From: Ciona intestinalis
Taxonomy: Eukaryota; Chordata; Ascidiacea; Phlebobranchia; Cionidae
NCBI RefSeq assembly: GCF_000224145.3
Contig: NW_004190427.2
Span: 254,857-318,856, forward strand
Length of the DNA: 64,000 nt
Direction of reading: 5' to 3'
Shown here piece by piece: positions 49,328 to 60,219 of the stretch. The notes under the pieces were generated by a model, which made no database searches, was not told the origin of the DNA, and worked only from the letters and a program-made list of their open reading frames with translations. The position numbers and the translations under genes are program-made. The first letter of the stretch is position 1; each line of letters begins with the position of its first letter.

Positions 49328-51416
49328 CTGCATAAGCAATTGAAGACTAGTTCACTTTATGTCCAATTTGCGATTTGATTTTAAAAATAAATAAAGGTTT
49401 TATTTATAATGCGTAGGGGTAGTGGAGTTATAACATGGCCGTTCGTTTTTATATACACGTGCCCACCTATAAGTTACAAAGTTTTAAAATTAACCAATGT
49501 GCCACAAAGCTGGTTTTGATTATGTTTTCTACTTTTCCTTTATGGTTAGGTTTGTATCATGTGAATACGTCTGATTTACGTATTTTTATCAGGGAAACGT
49601 GTTTATATGCTATACATAAATCTGCCATTTTAAAATGATTTTTAATAAAAGTAACTTAAAATTATTTAAAAATCTTTTTTCCAGTATTAATTATGTCTGA
49701 AACATTTTAAGAGACAAAGGCCAGCCTTTTATATTGGTCAAAAAATTGCATGTGAAAAAAGCGAGTCAAAAAGTTCGCATGTGCATACCACAGTTTTAGC
49801 ATTCATTATTTCTTTTTAAGCATTATGTAAAAAAAAAAAATAAAAATACAGAAATAATCACTCGTAAAGTTACATATGTGGTAACTTGTAAGCTGACATG
49901 AGGTGTATGAGACAGAAAACCTGTGTTATATTGACTGTCACTGCCCTGCACCACAAGGATGAAAAAAAAAATCATTTATTCAAGATTGTATAATGTACCT
50001 TAGTTCTTCTTTCTTGCCATAAGATATAAATTACCAACACAACAGCTATTACTGCAAAGACGCACACAATGAGTATTATCCACCAAGGTATTCCAGCCAC
50101 TGAAAAACAAAACATTTTTATGATTATTTCATCCTTGTGGAAAGGAAAGCTAGAAAATGCCAATTTATAAAGCTTATGTGTATTATTATAAAATATAAAT
50201 TTATGAGGTAAGCTATATTTTATCGCTGCTACTATTGTGGGCGTGTGAGTCCTTGGTCGCGACATCTTACACTAAATGCTCTAACTCAGTGATCACTTTT
50301 GGGTTTTATAAATTGTCGGCCACCATTAAAAAAAAATCTAAAATAAACATCCACAAATTTACATACGGAATAATTTGTTAGTGGACATGACTTGTATCAA
50401 GAATAATTTATATTACTTTCATTCTCACCTGCTGGATTCCTACAGCTGCTGGTAGGAGCATGAAATACTCTTCCATTTGGACAGGTGCAGGTAGCCCGAT
50501 CTGTTGTGTTCACACAGACCGAGTAAGGATGTTCACTGCAAGCACCATTGGCGCAGCCATTTATCATGCAGTTTACCACGCTGTTAAAGTTGTTACACGG
50601 GCTTAGTCTTTCAACTTGGCAACTGCATTCATAAACAGGAATTAAGGAACTATCTTTTACTGTGATGCAGTTTTTTCTATTGCTGGGACATAATCCAGTA
50701 AATGCTGAACAGATTTCTTGATCAGATCTTGAATTGCAAAACTTAATACAGTTTTGGCCTGAACCAATGAACCCAGGTTTACAAGTACATGTAAAACTTC
50801 CAATTGTATTGGTACAATTGGCATTTGCGTGGCAGTTGTGTGTACCCAATGTGCATTCATCAATATCTGTGCATGATACACCATTACCAGAAAACCCAGT
50901 ATTGCAAGTACATGTAAAACTTCCAGTTGTGTTGGTACAAGAAGCATTTGTGTCGCAGTTGTGTGTACCCAATGTGCATTCATCAATATCTGTACATGAT
51001 ACACCATCACCAGTAAACCCAGTATTGCAAGTACATGTAAAACTTCCAGTTGTGTTGGTACAAGTGGCATTTGCATGACAGTTATGTGTACCCAATGTGC
51101 ATTCATCAATATCTGCGCAGTTTACACCATCACCAGTAAACCCAGTATTGCAAGCGCAAGTATAATTTGTTATGGTGTTGGTACAGGTAGCATTTTCATG
51201 ACAGTTGTGTGTACCATTTTTGCACTCATCTAAATCTGTATAGAAGTTAACCAATGAATTTATTCAAAGTAAATGAAAGAAGACCATTTGAACAAGACTT
51301 ACCAATAATAAATGTTGTTTTTACTGGAGAACCACATAAGTCATCAACATTACAAGCAGATAAAGAAACTTCATAGACGCCAGGGGCTTCCAAATTTCGA
51401 AACAAAATTGCAACAT
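49139..51416 (-). CDS. EGF-repeat transmembrane protein, 3' part (module C)
   Basis: Four exons join with matching phases: 51303-51416, 50429-51235, 49999-50099 and 49139-49327. The first is the end of a fibronectin-III-like domain (GVYEVSLSACNVDDLCGSP). The second holds four calcium-binding EGF repeats, then about 105 residues with many cysteines. The third is a transmembrane helix (WWIILIVCVFAVIAVVLVIY) with a WQERRTK stop-transfer. The last is a 62-residue cytoplasmic tail with YSFP, MYND and LYNATEDD, which could be sorting or phosphorylation sites. No start or signal-peptide exon lies between this and gene B, so C is either a gene whose 5' end is lost near the gap at 51924-51973, or an alternative 3' end of gene B, whose exons also end in phase 1. 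Confidence 0.72.
49862..49962 (+). mobile_element. SINE 3'-end fragment
   Basis: AAGTTACATATGTGGTAACTTGTAAGCTGACATGAGG matches the SINE 3' segment. It lies in the last intron of module C. Confidence 0.45.
49999..50099 (-). CDS. Module C transmembrane exon
   Basis: Acceptor TTTTTCAG and donor AAG|GTACAT. It encodes a single hydrophobic helix followed by basic residues, consistent with type I topology. Confidence 0.78.
50240..50400 (+). mobile_element. SINE fragment
   Basis: It contains TGCTCTAACTCAGTGATCAC and a decayed 3' segment. It lies in the intron just downstream of the EGF exon. Confidence 0.45.
50429..51235 (-). CDS. Module C exon with four EGF repeats and Cys-rich region
   Basis: Acceptor CTATACAG and donor CAG|GTGAGA; 807 nt, phase 1 to 1. 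The repeats follow the cbEGF pattern DxDEC...C...CxN...GSFTCxCxxGF, so Ca2+ binding is expected. The first repeat (LDECKNGTHNC) differs most. The fourth ends KPGFIGSGQNC and leads into a unique Cys-rich segment with NCMINGCANGACSEHP. Confidence 0.8.
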
Positions 51417-51557
51417 CTTAAAAAAAATGTTTGTGTTAAATATTACCACCATTAAGTAGTTAATTGAATGGCTTATTTATTCTCACTGATAGGGCAATGA
51501 CAGTCGTAATAAGTGTTTCCTAGTTCAATTACTTTTTATAAATCAATTACCTTTTTT

Positions 51558-51579
51558 CCCCCCCCCCCCCCCCCCCCCC
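51558..51579. repeat. Poly-C tract
   Basis: Twenty-two consecutive C residues, followed by TACCCCCC. Such a run is prone to assembly and sequencing error and lies about 350 bp from a gap. Confidence 0.8.
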
Positions 51580-51639
51580 TACCCCCCAAAAGTTTATGAA
51601 TCAATTACTATCTACCAGTTAATGCATATGTGTACTTTG

Positions 51640-51835
51640 GTATGGCACACAATTCAGTCAACCTATCAATGGCCACTGGGTTAGAGCAATTTCATAAGTG
51701 TCTTTCGAAAGGTAATGCAATAGGCCACAATTGATTGTAGCATCCAGCCTCAAACTTGGCATATTTTCGTGGTGTGTAAAACAGAACACCTGGGTCGTAA
51801 TAACTGTCATGGCCTCACCATACCAGGATAAATAG
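51640..51835. mobile_element. Rearranged SINE-derived sequence
   Basis: ATGGCCACTGGGTTAGAGCAA and GTGTGTAAAACAGAACACC match two parts of the SINE in incompatible orientation, so this is a rearranged or double insertion. Confidence 0.4.
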
Positions 51836-51923
51836 TTTACATTCATCCATAAACATAAAGCTGACTAACCCATCTGTGAAAGATTTCCTGAAACGACAGG
51901 TGCATTGTTCATCAGTGTCAAAG

Positions 51924-51973
51924 NNNNNNNNNNNNNNNNNNNNNNNNNNNNNNNNNNNNNNNNNNNNNNNNNN
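51924..51973. other. Assembly gap (50 N)
   Basis: Fifty N between gene B and module C. Exons of either may be missing here. Confidence 0.99.
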
Positions 51974-52323
51974 TTCTAACAGAATGTTCTTTTCTTCCTG
52001 AAAGTAAGACACCCATTTCCCATTCGATACCGACAAGCTCGAAGGCTGGAACTAACCACAACCACCTACAATATTTTATACAACACGAACAAGTTGTGCA
52101 AAGTTACATTCTGCCTACGTAATCTTATACCATATGCAAGAAGTTATCACCAAATTTGTAAAGCATGATTGTATTCAAAGTTACCTACAAATGTACACGA
52201 TAAAACATTAATAACTACAAAACTACAATGGTTTTAGTGGAAAATATTAACTTGTTATATGAATAATTACTATAGTCCATAACTCTATACATGTTACTGC
52301 GATTGCATCTACAAAACAAACGT

Positions 52324-52394
52324 TTAAAGCAGGATAGTAGCAACGCAAAGAAGTGCTCCAACTATTACTGTTAGCATTGTGGCAGTTTCTGATG
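52324..52394 (-). CDS. Gene B terminal hydrophobic exon
   Basis: Acceptor TGTTTACAG, 71 nt, TAA at 52324-52326. It encodes [23 protein letters not shown] Ser-rich stretch just before it and the absence of a tail suggest GPI anchoring; a simple membrane anchor is the alternative. Confidence 0.65.
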
Positions 52395-55300
52395 CTGTAA
52401 ACAAAAGTTATTAATAAAGTATTACAACATTATAATAGTTAATATACAAATATTGCACGTTTCGGTTTGGTTTTAGATGAGGTATACAGATTAAAGCGTA
52501 TGATGTATAAACATGTACACAAACAGGAACTAGGCGTTAACAGCTTACTTATTGTAAGAAGGTAGGAGAACCCAGCCTTCCTCAGTGTCTCGACAGACTC
52601 ACTCTTTAAAAAAGAGCATTCAATAATCACTTACTTGATGAACTGCAGCCAAAATCTCCAATTGTGTTGGTACAAGTAGCATTTATATCGCAGTTGTGTG
52701 TACCCAATGTGCATTCATCAATATCTGTGCATGTTACACCATCACCAGTAAACCCAGTATTGCAAGTACATGTAAAACTCCCAATTGTGTTGGTACAAAT
52801 AGCATTTGCATGACAGTTGTGTGTAGCCTAATGTGCATTCATCAATATCTGTGCATGATACGCCATCACCAGTAAACCCAGTATTGCAAGTACAAATAAA
52901 ACTTCCAATTGTGTTGGTACAAATAGCATTTGTATGACAATTGTGTAAAACTGATGTGACATGGACCAATATCTGTGCATAATACGCCATCACCAGAAAA
53001 CCCAGTATTGCAAGTACATGTAAAACTTCCAATTGTGTTGGTACAAGTAGCATTTGCATGACAGTTGTGTGTACCTAATGTGCATTCATCAATATCTGTG
53101 CATGATACGCCATCACCAGTATACCCAGTATTGCAAGTACAAGTAATACTTCCAATTGTGTTTGTACAAAGAGCATTTGCATGACAATTGTGTAAAACTG
53201 ATTCACATGGACCAATATCTGTACATGATACGCCATCACCAGTAAACCCAGTATTGCAAGTACATGTAAAACTTCCAACTGTGTTGGTACAAATAGCATT
53301 TGCATGACAATTGTGTAAACTGATGTGCATTCATCAATATCTGTACATGATACGCCATCACCAGTAAACCCAGTATTGCAAGTACATGTAAAACTTCCAA
53401 TTGTGGTTGTACAAATAGCATTTGCATGACAATTGTGTGTAGCCAATGTACATTCATCAATATCTGTACATGATACGCCATTACCAGTAAACCCAGTATT
53501 GCAAGTACAAATAATACTTCCAATTGTGGTTGTACAAATAGCATTTGCATGACAATTGTGTATAACTGATTACATTGACCAATATCTGTACATGATACGC
53601 CATCACCAGTAAACCCAGTATTGCAAGTACATGTAAAACTTCCAATTGTGTTGGTACAAATAGCATTTGCATGACAGTTGTGTGTACCCAATGTGCATTC
53701 ATCAATATCTGTACATGATACACCATCGCCAGTAAACCCAGTATTGCAAGTACATGTAAAACTTCCAATTGTGTTGGTACAATTAGCATTTGCATGACAG
53801 TTGTGTGTACCCAATGTGCATTCATCAATATCTGTACATGATACACCATCGCCAGTAAACCCAATATTGCAAGTACATGTAAAACTTCCAATTGTGTTGG
53901 TACAATTAGCATTTACATGACAATTGTTCGAAACTGTTTCACATAGACTAATCTCTATGCACAATACACCATCACCATAAAAACCAGTCTTGCAAGCACA
54001 TGTAAAACTTCCATTTGTGTTGGTACAATTAGCATTTGTGTCACAGTTGTGTGTACCGAATGTACATTCATCAATATCTGTGCCAAAACAGATATGTTTA
54101 TTCGTTCATTGACAATATATAATATACAGTTATCAGGACATCACCAAACCTGCAGAGACATTGAAATTTCCAGTTACTGTAGCAGTGTTTCCGTTTGCAA
54201 ACCTTGAAATTGCTTCAATTCCCATTGATATAGTATCACCTTGGTTTATTATGGTGTTGAAAGGAACAAAAACCTGAAAAAGGGTAAAATTAAGAAATAA
54301 AATTTATAAAACTATTTTGCCTCTCCCGTTACATCCTTAAATGTCAGAGAAGTACACAAAATTAAAATAAAAAGTTGTTGTAAAATAAAAAATACTATAA
54401 CACGGCTGAGTATAAAACAAAGTAAGAGTATGTGAATAAGGTTGTGACTGTTACACGTAATATTTTTATATTATAATATTATAATACCAAACCTGATAAG
54501 ATGGTGAACTGTCCAGATCAGTTTGAGCAAGTGTTGCTGTGTTTGTTCCAACTGTCACTGAATACTGAGTTGCTCGAGCAAGAGATGCTGGAAGAACCAC
54601 GTTGATTCCTCCCGATGTTATAACACCTGATGATACTGAAGATGGTGGTAGGACAGGTGCTGAAACATACATGAAATACGTTTATTGTAATGCAGACAAT
54701 TTAAAACAATAAACGTTAAGTGTCTTGATCATGGATGTACATAAAAACACAAAGATCGCACTAGAAGTCAATTCCTTAAAGCCCACTTTACCGCCATGGC
54801 TTTACGGGTTGTGTGTTTTGTGTCTTTATGGGCTATGTCTTTTGTTTCTATTAGAAGTTTAACCTGAATTAGACATAAATGGCTCATTTGTCTGCTAGGT
54901 GTAGCAACCATGCTTATTTTCTTCAATTAAATATGTTTTTAACTGTAAGCGTGTTTTAACAAGTGCCGCTATATCCTGTCTTTTCGTTTAAAATATTTCT
55001 AAACCTTTGCTACCGTAATCGAAGAGACAAATAAAATATATTATTTTTATTAAACAGTGTATCCTGTGGTTTTTATCAAAAAGTGTATCCTGTGGTTAAG
55101 GTGCCAGTGCTGTAATCATTTTACCCAGATACAAAATAATCATTTTACCAAGACACCAAAAATAGACATGTCCAAGATTAAACATTTAAAAACTCGTAAC
55201 TTTTCTTTAATAGTTTTTTTTTATAAAAATAAACAGTGTATTACTGTTCATTGCCTTGAAGATATAAAGGGTAATATATACCATCATAAACCATAGTGAA

Positions 55301-58300
55301 TCACTGGGCTTATTAACAGGTGTCAGTATTCAGCAATTATGATATTTTTATGTAAACCAACCAGTAGTGTAGAAGATTGTGTATCTGTCTGAAGGTATTG
55401 TTTGTAAACTTTGGAAAGCGGCTTCATACACTCGATCATATACAGGAGCTGTAGTATTGCTGGATGAACACAACTTTATTGTGTATCTATGTTTTATACC
55501 ATATATGGTGTTGCTTGAAAAGTTGAAATAGTTGGTTGTTGATGAAGGCTCACGAACTCCATCTATATAAAAAAGTGTTAACATTTTAGGTATTTTGTTT
55601 TATTTAGAATAAGGTTTTACTAATACAGTTCCAAATAAAATTTGTTGAGCACACAATAAAATGACTAAATTTGCTGTAGAAGTTTATAAGTTATAAGTTA
55701 AGAATTTTCTAAAAGGTAGCATAATATTACCATTTGAAAATTCAAAATTTGATGCAGTTGTAAGTAGAGAATCAACTCCTTTATTGTAGCAATCTGTGGT
55801 TGTTTTTGAACCTTTGAAAATAGAAGCCACTGTCTTAAGTCACTTGCTAATGCTACAGGAGAGCACAAGCCATTATTTCGGTAAACTAATATTCTTTCTG
55901 TTGTTGTGAAGGGAGGAGTGCTGTACAAATATCCAGGACTTCTTGCCACTGAAATAAAAGTAATAATGAATGAATGAATGTAACTTACTTTATCCTCGCG
56001 CGGCCGGAAAACGACAGTCGTTATCACACGGGTTTAACACCTCGTGCCAGCTTACGAGTTACCATGTATGTTACTTTGTAGGTAATTAACTAATTATTTT
56101 TTTGGATTTTTTCATTTTTTTTAGGTATGGCTTATAATTTGGACAACCCACCATTAGTGACCACTGAGTTGGAGCAATTGTCCTTAAGTGTCTTGCCCAA
56201 GGACACATACGCCAAAATGGTAGCAGCGACGAGCTTTGAATCCATTACCTCTGTGTTACAGGCAGGTGCGCTAACCACTATACCACAGCGCCGCGCTATC
56301 CAATTTGGCACGGTGCTCGAGGACATTTAAATAAACATTTATAGATATAAGAGTAAAAGCAATATTCAAAGGATATTATTAAAGAGTGCTAATTAGCCAT
56401 GCAAAGGTAACATATTATAGATTCTTGTTAGAAATATAACACTGCTGTAAAAGTTAAACCAAACAGAATTAAAATAATACTTACAGTCATAAGCAGCTAA
56501 GAATCCAGAATACAATGTTCCATCACTCAGTGTAAGTTGGTTAATATTAGGATTAACTGAAGCAGCCGATGCATCTCGATCAGATAAAACAATCTCATGA
56601 TGGTAAAGAACATTCCCACTGTTGTCTGCAACTTCTACCATCAAAACATCTTCCACATTTGAGGATATTGCCTTATATGCTGCCAGTAGTTCAGCATTGG
56701 TTTGGTTTATAAACACTTGGGATGTGGCAAGGTTGGATGTGTATGGTTTTGTCAAAAGTACAACTCGACCAAAAGCGGAAATTTTGTCTGAAGAAATATA
56801 AAATTATTAAGTATGGTCCGACTATAACTATAATTTCAGCAGACTTGATTTTTATTCATACCTGTGCTGACAGAATATTGTGCACCAAATGGACTCTGTG
56901 TTGCTGTGAATGATGTCACACCATTTAATTGAGATACTCTTGCCCTCAGTGTGTGTGGAGTGTTTGGGTTGAGGGGCGTTATGCTGTAAACACAAAAATT
57001 ATGTTAACTATTCTGTTCTATATGAGTGAGGTCCTGGAGGACCTAAGATTTAGGAAAAATTAACTATGTTAACTAACACCCAATTTTAAGTTTTAGGAAC
57101 ATATGGTCAACGATAAAAAAAACAAAAGATGAAGCAATTTTACAAACAAAGAAGTGGTTTCTTAAACAAATAGCTTAATAGATGAGGAACGTAACTAAAC
57201 AGCTCCATAAAAAAAGGTTACATTCAAAAGTACAAAGATTGAATAAAACAACTTATTGTATTTTGCAACCGAAAATACACCACTTACATAGCCACATATG
57301 ATGTATTTGAAGGAACTCCATTAGGAACAGAGATGATCCTTGATGTCCCTGTAATTGTGTCATTAACCTCAACCTCCCATGCTGTTGCTCCCGGAGTTTC
57401 TTCCAGGAAGATGGTGAGGAAAGTTGGAGTGGTAATCACGTTCAGGATGCTTGAACCATCCGGAGCTAAATATATTAAAACCGATCTGTATGATCATCAT
57501 AAAGTGAAGTGTTACACTTTTACCTGTTCGTGCCCGAACTTGGCTGCTTTTTGTCCCTAATTTGTTACTTGAGTTAATAGCCTGAACCACCACATTGTAG
57601 TTAATATTACTTGCAACATTCGACACCTAGAGAATACTGTGTCAAAGCAAAAATTATACATGATATTTAAACAGAAACATGCAGCAATAAAGAATATGCT
57701 AGGGTGAATAAATAGGTCTCACATGACGGTATATGCAATGCACAACTGTATAGTATTGAAGCACAATATACAAGCATCAATTTTCCCTGGCATAGTTTGT
57801 TACCTGAACTGGTGAAGTTGTTACTTTTACAGATCCAGTGTCCAGTGGGTTGTGCTGTGCAGTGTACGTTACTTTGTATTCGACAGCGCCAACGACGTTC
57901 GAAAAATCAACGTTGAAACTCGTTGGCGAAGTAACAGATATGGTGACTCCGCTTGGTGCTAGAAGTAATTAGTAGTAAATTGAAACGTTGCTGTATTGCT
58001 TATGTAATGTGACATTACCGAATTCAATTACTTACAGCATTGTCTACACTACGGATACGAATTATATCATGGGAGATTATTCTCGCGAAAACCACCCCCG
58101 TTAACCCGTTCAACTGCTAATAGGCTCAAATAGTTTCATTTTATCATATGCCGCCACCCTACTGCCATTTGATTCCACGATAACGAGAACTAACTACGAA
58201 AGAACAAGATAGAAACGCCACTGCTGACACTGTTACCTCGGGGTCAGTCTAGGCTCATATGGCGGGCTCTTACGAGCTCATGCCCGGCCGCCAAATAAGA

Positions 58301-58987
58301 TTTTGCCCGATACTCTATCGTGTACTTGTAAACCAAAAAAGGAAGAAAATAAAGCAAGATATATAGTGAACTCTTTAGTCTCTTTTTAAAGCATTTTGAA
58401 GTAAACCAGATGTAGCACTCCGCTGGCGCATTTCTATATATAGTGCTGTGCTGGCGCCTTTATATAGTGCTGTGGGGGAAGATGGGACACATTTAGCAAC
58501 TAATATTCAAATATCCTGATAAAGTTTTAAACAACAATAAACAACGGATACACGCTTAGTTGCCGGGCCCTTTACCACTCCTTTTATGTGACGGCGCCTT
58601 TAATTGTATGCAACCGTTACTACTTAACCACAAACGTTGCTTAAGTTAAATTCATGAAAATCGGATAATAACACATGTCCTACAAAATGCATAAACGCAT
58701 CAAGGCGACTTAATTTATTAAGAAAACATATAAGCTTCAACGCATGATGCTTAATGCCTAACATCCTTTCATCGCAGTGCACAAAAGGCAAGCTGCGCAA
58801 ATGTTCTCTTCAATCTATTGCGCAATAAGCCGTCAAACACATGCAGTCCAGGACGACATCATTAAAAGTAACGGTTGGGTAATATGCAAATATACATATA
58901 TAGAAATATATCCTTACCTGGTAATTGTCCATGGCAAGGGCATGCGGCCAATAAGAATGTCATACAAAGTAAAATAAGTCTTAACAT
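52324..58987 (-). CDS. Secreted or membrane-anchored FN3/EGF protein (gene B)
   Basis: Twelve exons: 58918-58987, 57804-57958, 57524-57626, 57288-57465, 56862-56983, 56485-56787, 55731-55948, 55362-55562, 54493-54659, 54150-54273, 52635-54077 and 52324-52394. The first encodes a signal peptide ([20 protein letters not shown]), and the next continues it in phase ([11 protein letters not shown]). Exons 2-5 give FN3-like domains. Exons 6-8 are a less regular extracellular region; exons 9-10 are another FN3-like module. Exon 11 is about twelve EGF repeats. Exon 12 is a short hydrophobic C-terminus with no cytoplasmic residues, like a GPI signal. About 1051 residues if frame breaks are repaired: one near 55835 and four in the EGF array. 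Donor 55362 (ACTG|GTTGGT) is weak; without it the frame stops at 55348. Adhesion or recognition at the cell surface is the likely role, by domain type only. Confidence 0.72.
52635..54077 (-). CDS. Gene B EGF array exon, about 12 repeats with internal frameshifts
   Basis: 1443 nt, phase 1 to 1, in units of about 120 bp. Intact units read [18 protein letters not shown] and [22 protein letters not shown], the cbEGF pattern. Several replace DIDEC with DIGPC or DIGQC, losing an acidic Ca2+ ligand. Four single-base breaks occur near 53570, 53317, 52950 and 52826, each in the stretch between the first and second cysteines. Two are losses and two are gains, so total length remains a multiple of three. 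The last unit is truncated (GDFGCSSS) before donor ATCAA|GTAAGTG. Either gene B is decaying or the repeat was misassembled. Confidence 0.7.
52635..54077. repeat. 120-bp tandem repeat (EGF units)
   Basis: About twelve direct repeats of about 120 bp. The same unit recurs at 50760-51235 and 60660-61063. This is a coding repeat, not satellite DNA. Confidence 0.85.
54150..54659 (-). CDS. Gene B module exons 54493-54659 and 54150-54273
   Basis: [18 protein letters not shown]... to SPSYQ, then [13 protein letters not shown]... to NVSAG. Together they form one beta-rich, FN3-like or collagen-adhesin-like module. The first exon is nearly identical to 61383-61549, the second is clearly diverged from 61129-61252. 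Confidence 0.72.
55362..55562 (-). CDS. Gene B exon with weak donor
   Basis: Acceptor TTATATAG. It encodes [19 protein letters not shown] and a Cys/Ser segment. If spliced at ACTG|GTTGGT it ends in phase 1 and leads to the next FN3 module; otherwise it terminates five codons later, giving a truncated secreted form. Confidence 0.55.
55731..55948 (-). CDS. Gene B exon with an apparent 1-nt frameshift
   Basis: Acceptor TTATTTCAG and donor AATG|GTAATA. The 5' half reads well in one frame ([18 protein letters not shown]) and the 3' half in another ([16 protein letters not shown]). The switch falls near 55833-55843 (TCTTAAGTCAC). The length of 218 is one short of what the flanking phases require, which fits a single missing base. 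Confidence 0.55.
55966..56302 (-). mobile_element. tRNA-derived SINE, near complete, in gene B intron
   Basis: On the minus strand it has a tRNA-like head (GTGGTATAGTGGTTAGCGC A box, GGATTCAAAGCTC B-box-like), the SINE body, and an (ATTC)n tail at 55966-55980. It explains the ORFs in this intron. Confidence 0.7.
56485..56787 (-). CDS. Gene B extracellular exon
   Basis: Acceptor TTCTTCAG and strong donor ACT|GTAAGT; 303 nt, phase 1 to 1. It encodes about 100 residues beginning [15 protein letters not shown], with N-glycosylation candidates (NQT). The fold was not recognised. Confidence 0.68.
56862..56983 (-). CDS. Gene B exon completing second FN3-like domain
   Basis: Acceptor TTTACAG and donor ACAG|GTATGA. 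It encodes [19 protein letters not shown] and ends in phase 1. Its paralogue at 62350-62399 is cut by the gap. Confidence 0.72.
57288..57958 (-). CDS. Gene B FN3-like exons (57804-57958, 57524-57626, 57288-57465)
   Basis: Two FN3-type domains. The first spans two exons ([11 protein letters not shown]...[10 protein letters not shown] then [14 protein letters not shown]...VRARTG). The second begins [16 protein letters not shown] and continues in 56862-56983. The exons align one to one with 63518-63687, 63073-63181 and 62804-62981 of module A. Confidence 0.75.
58461..58549. mobile_element. Truncated MITE in gene B first intron
   Basis: TATATAGTGCTGTGGGGGAAGATGGGACAC and half a core; the right end is absent. 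Confidence 0.6.
58918..58987 (-). CDS. Gene B signal-peptide exon
   Basis: ATG at 58985-58987 opens a 23-residue signal peptide with a hydrophobic core and ALA/CPCHG end. The donor CCAG|GTAAGG is strong. Its phase 1 end joins G|CA of the next exon to give Ala, as in every other FN3 exon start of the cluster. Confidence 0.72.
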
Positions 58988-59337
58988 GTTGCTGAACTTT
59001 CTGTATGAAAAATGCTTTGTAATAAACATACGGTAAAGCTGCGGCGACCTTTAGTCACAGTTAACCAAAGCAATCTTAGTATAATTTTAGTATTTTTATT
59101 ATACTAAGCTTTCAGACACATCCTGTCTTTCATAAGTATATATATATAATGCTTTTTACATAACGCAAAGCAGCAGGCTCTATTTTGATGCGCCCTGATG
59201 ACTTGGTTTTGGAAAATGCCTGTTTCGTGATGTGCGACGTTGCGCGATTTGGTTTCGGGAAAAACCAGAGTCAAATACAAAATCATTGACTGTGACCGTG
59301 GCTTACAGTCCATCACGCGGGTTGCACAACGTACAGT

Positions 59338-59450
59338 CGTGTGGGGTAAGATGGGATACCGTTAGAACCTAAAACCGACATTTCCGTGTTTTTAATACTT
59401 ATCAATGGTCTTTAGAGTTGCCGGGTTAGGGTTATAACATTTTGTAAGTG
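59338..59450. mobile_element. Truncated MITE between gene B and module A
   Basis: GTGTGGGGTAAGATGGGATACC followed by a partial core; the right end is absent. Confidence 0.55.
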
Positions 59451-59493
59451 TGGGTAATGCAAATTAATAAATAGATGGTTAACCGTTTCAACA

Positions 59494-59689
59494 TTATATA
59501 GTTTAGTTTGGGGTAAGATGGGACACCTTTTTATACTATTTTCTCGTCCAATTTGTATACAAACAACATTCAAAAAATTATAAAGCCGTATCCCCACGAC
59601 TTCCATATACCGTTGTTAATTGTTTAAAACACGATATTTGGATATTATGTGCTACAGGTGTCCTGTCTTTCCCCACCCTACTGTATATA
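59494..59689. mobile_element. MITE copy, complete
   Basis: TATATAGTTTAGTTTGGGGTAAG at the left and CTTTCCCCACCCTACTGTATA at the right, with the standard core. It lies in the 0.95-kb space between the module A stop and the gene B start. Confidence 0.7.
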
Positions 59690-59938
59690 AGATTAAAGTG
59701 CGAATATGCACTGTATGTAAAGTGCTAAGGACACGCACTGTTCACATGGATAAACGTACGGGCGATTGAAAACGTGCCGACTACACAAGTTAAAGCGTCG
59801 TAGAATATACGATAACAGAACACATAGTGGTAACTAATTTTCTGCGAGACCTTAGATTGTCAAATGTCAAATACAGAGTTTTTCCAATTATAGGAAGCTC
59901 AAATTTGAATTTGTGCAGCGGTTATAATCTAATACTTT

Positions 59939-60219
59939 TTAAACTGGTGGATTGAAATAAGCTTTCCACGATATTAATATATCTGAAGTAGACCATCCGC
60001 TGTCGATATCTACCCTTTGTAGTGTCATCATAAACGAATGTGATTGAATATCAATGGGTGTGGCGTTGAAACGTGGGGTGGAATTGCCATTGAACATTCG
60101 AGCAACTACTTCTACTTTGTAAGGGGTGGATTGAAAACACATCTTGTACACAATGTTTAAGACTGTGTGGCTCTTGCTTGAGTAGACGCTCTCTACAGAC
60201 GATCCGTTGACGATAATGC
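59939..60219 (-). CDS. Module A terminal exon
   Basis: Acceptor GTTTTTAG, phase 1, TAA at 59939-59941. The last part ([17 protein letters not shown]...ILISWKAYF) resembles the start of an FN3 domain that stops early, so it may be a truncated domain. Confidence 0.6.

Noticed and set aside
50657..51109. Long hydrophobic ORFs across the EGF arrays (50657-51109, 53481-53912, 60677-61021)
   Set aside because: They are the +1 frame of the EGF units ([19 protein letters not shown] repeats). The repeat happens to be open in this frame, but the cysteine pattern and splice phases support the EGF frame.
51815..52036. ORF spanning the 50-N gap
   Set aside because: Contains gap characters and partly SINE-derived sequence; no splice sites could be fixed.
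52635..54077. CRISPR-like direct repeats
   Set aside because: The 120-bp units are contiguous coding EGF repeats without spacers, in a eukaryote.
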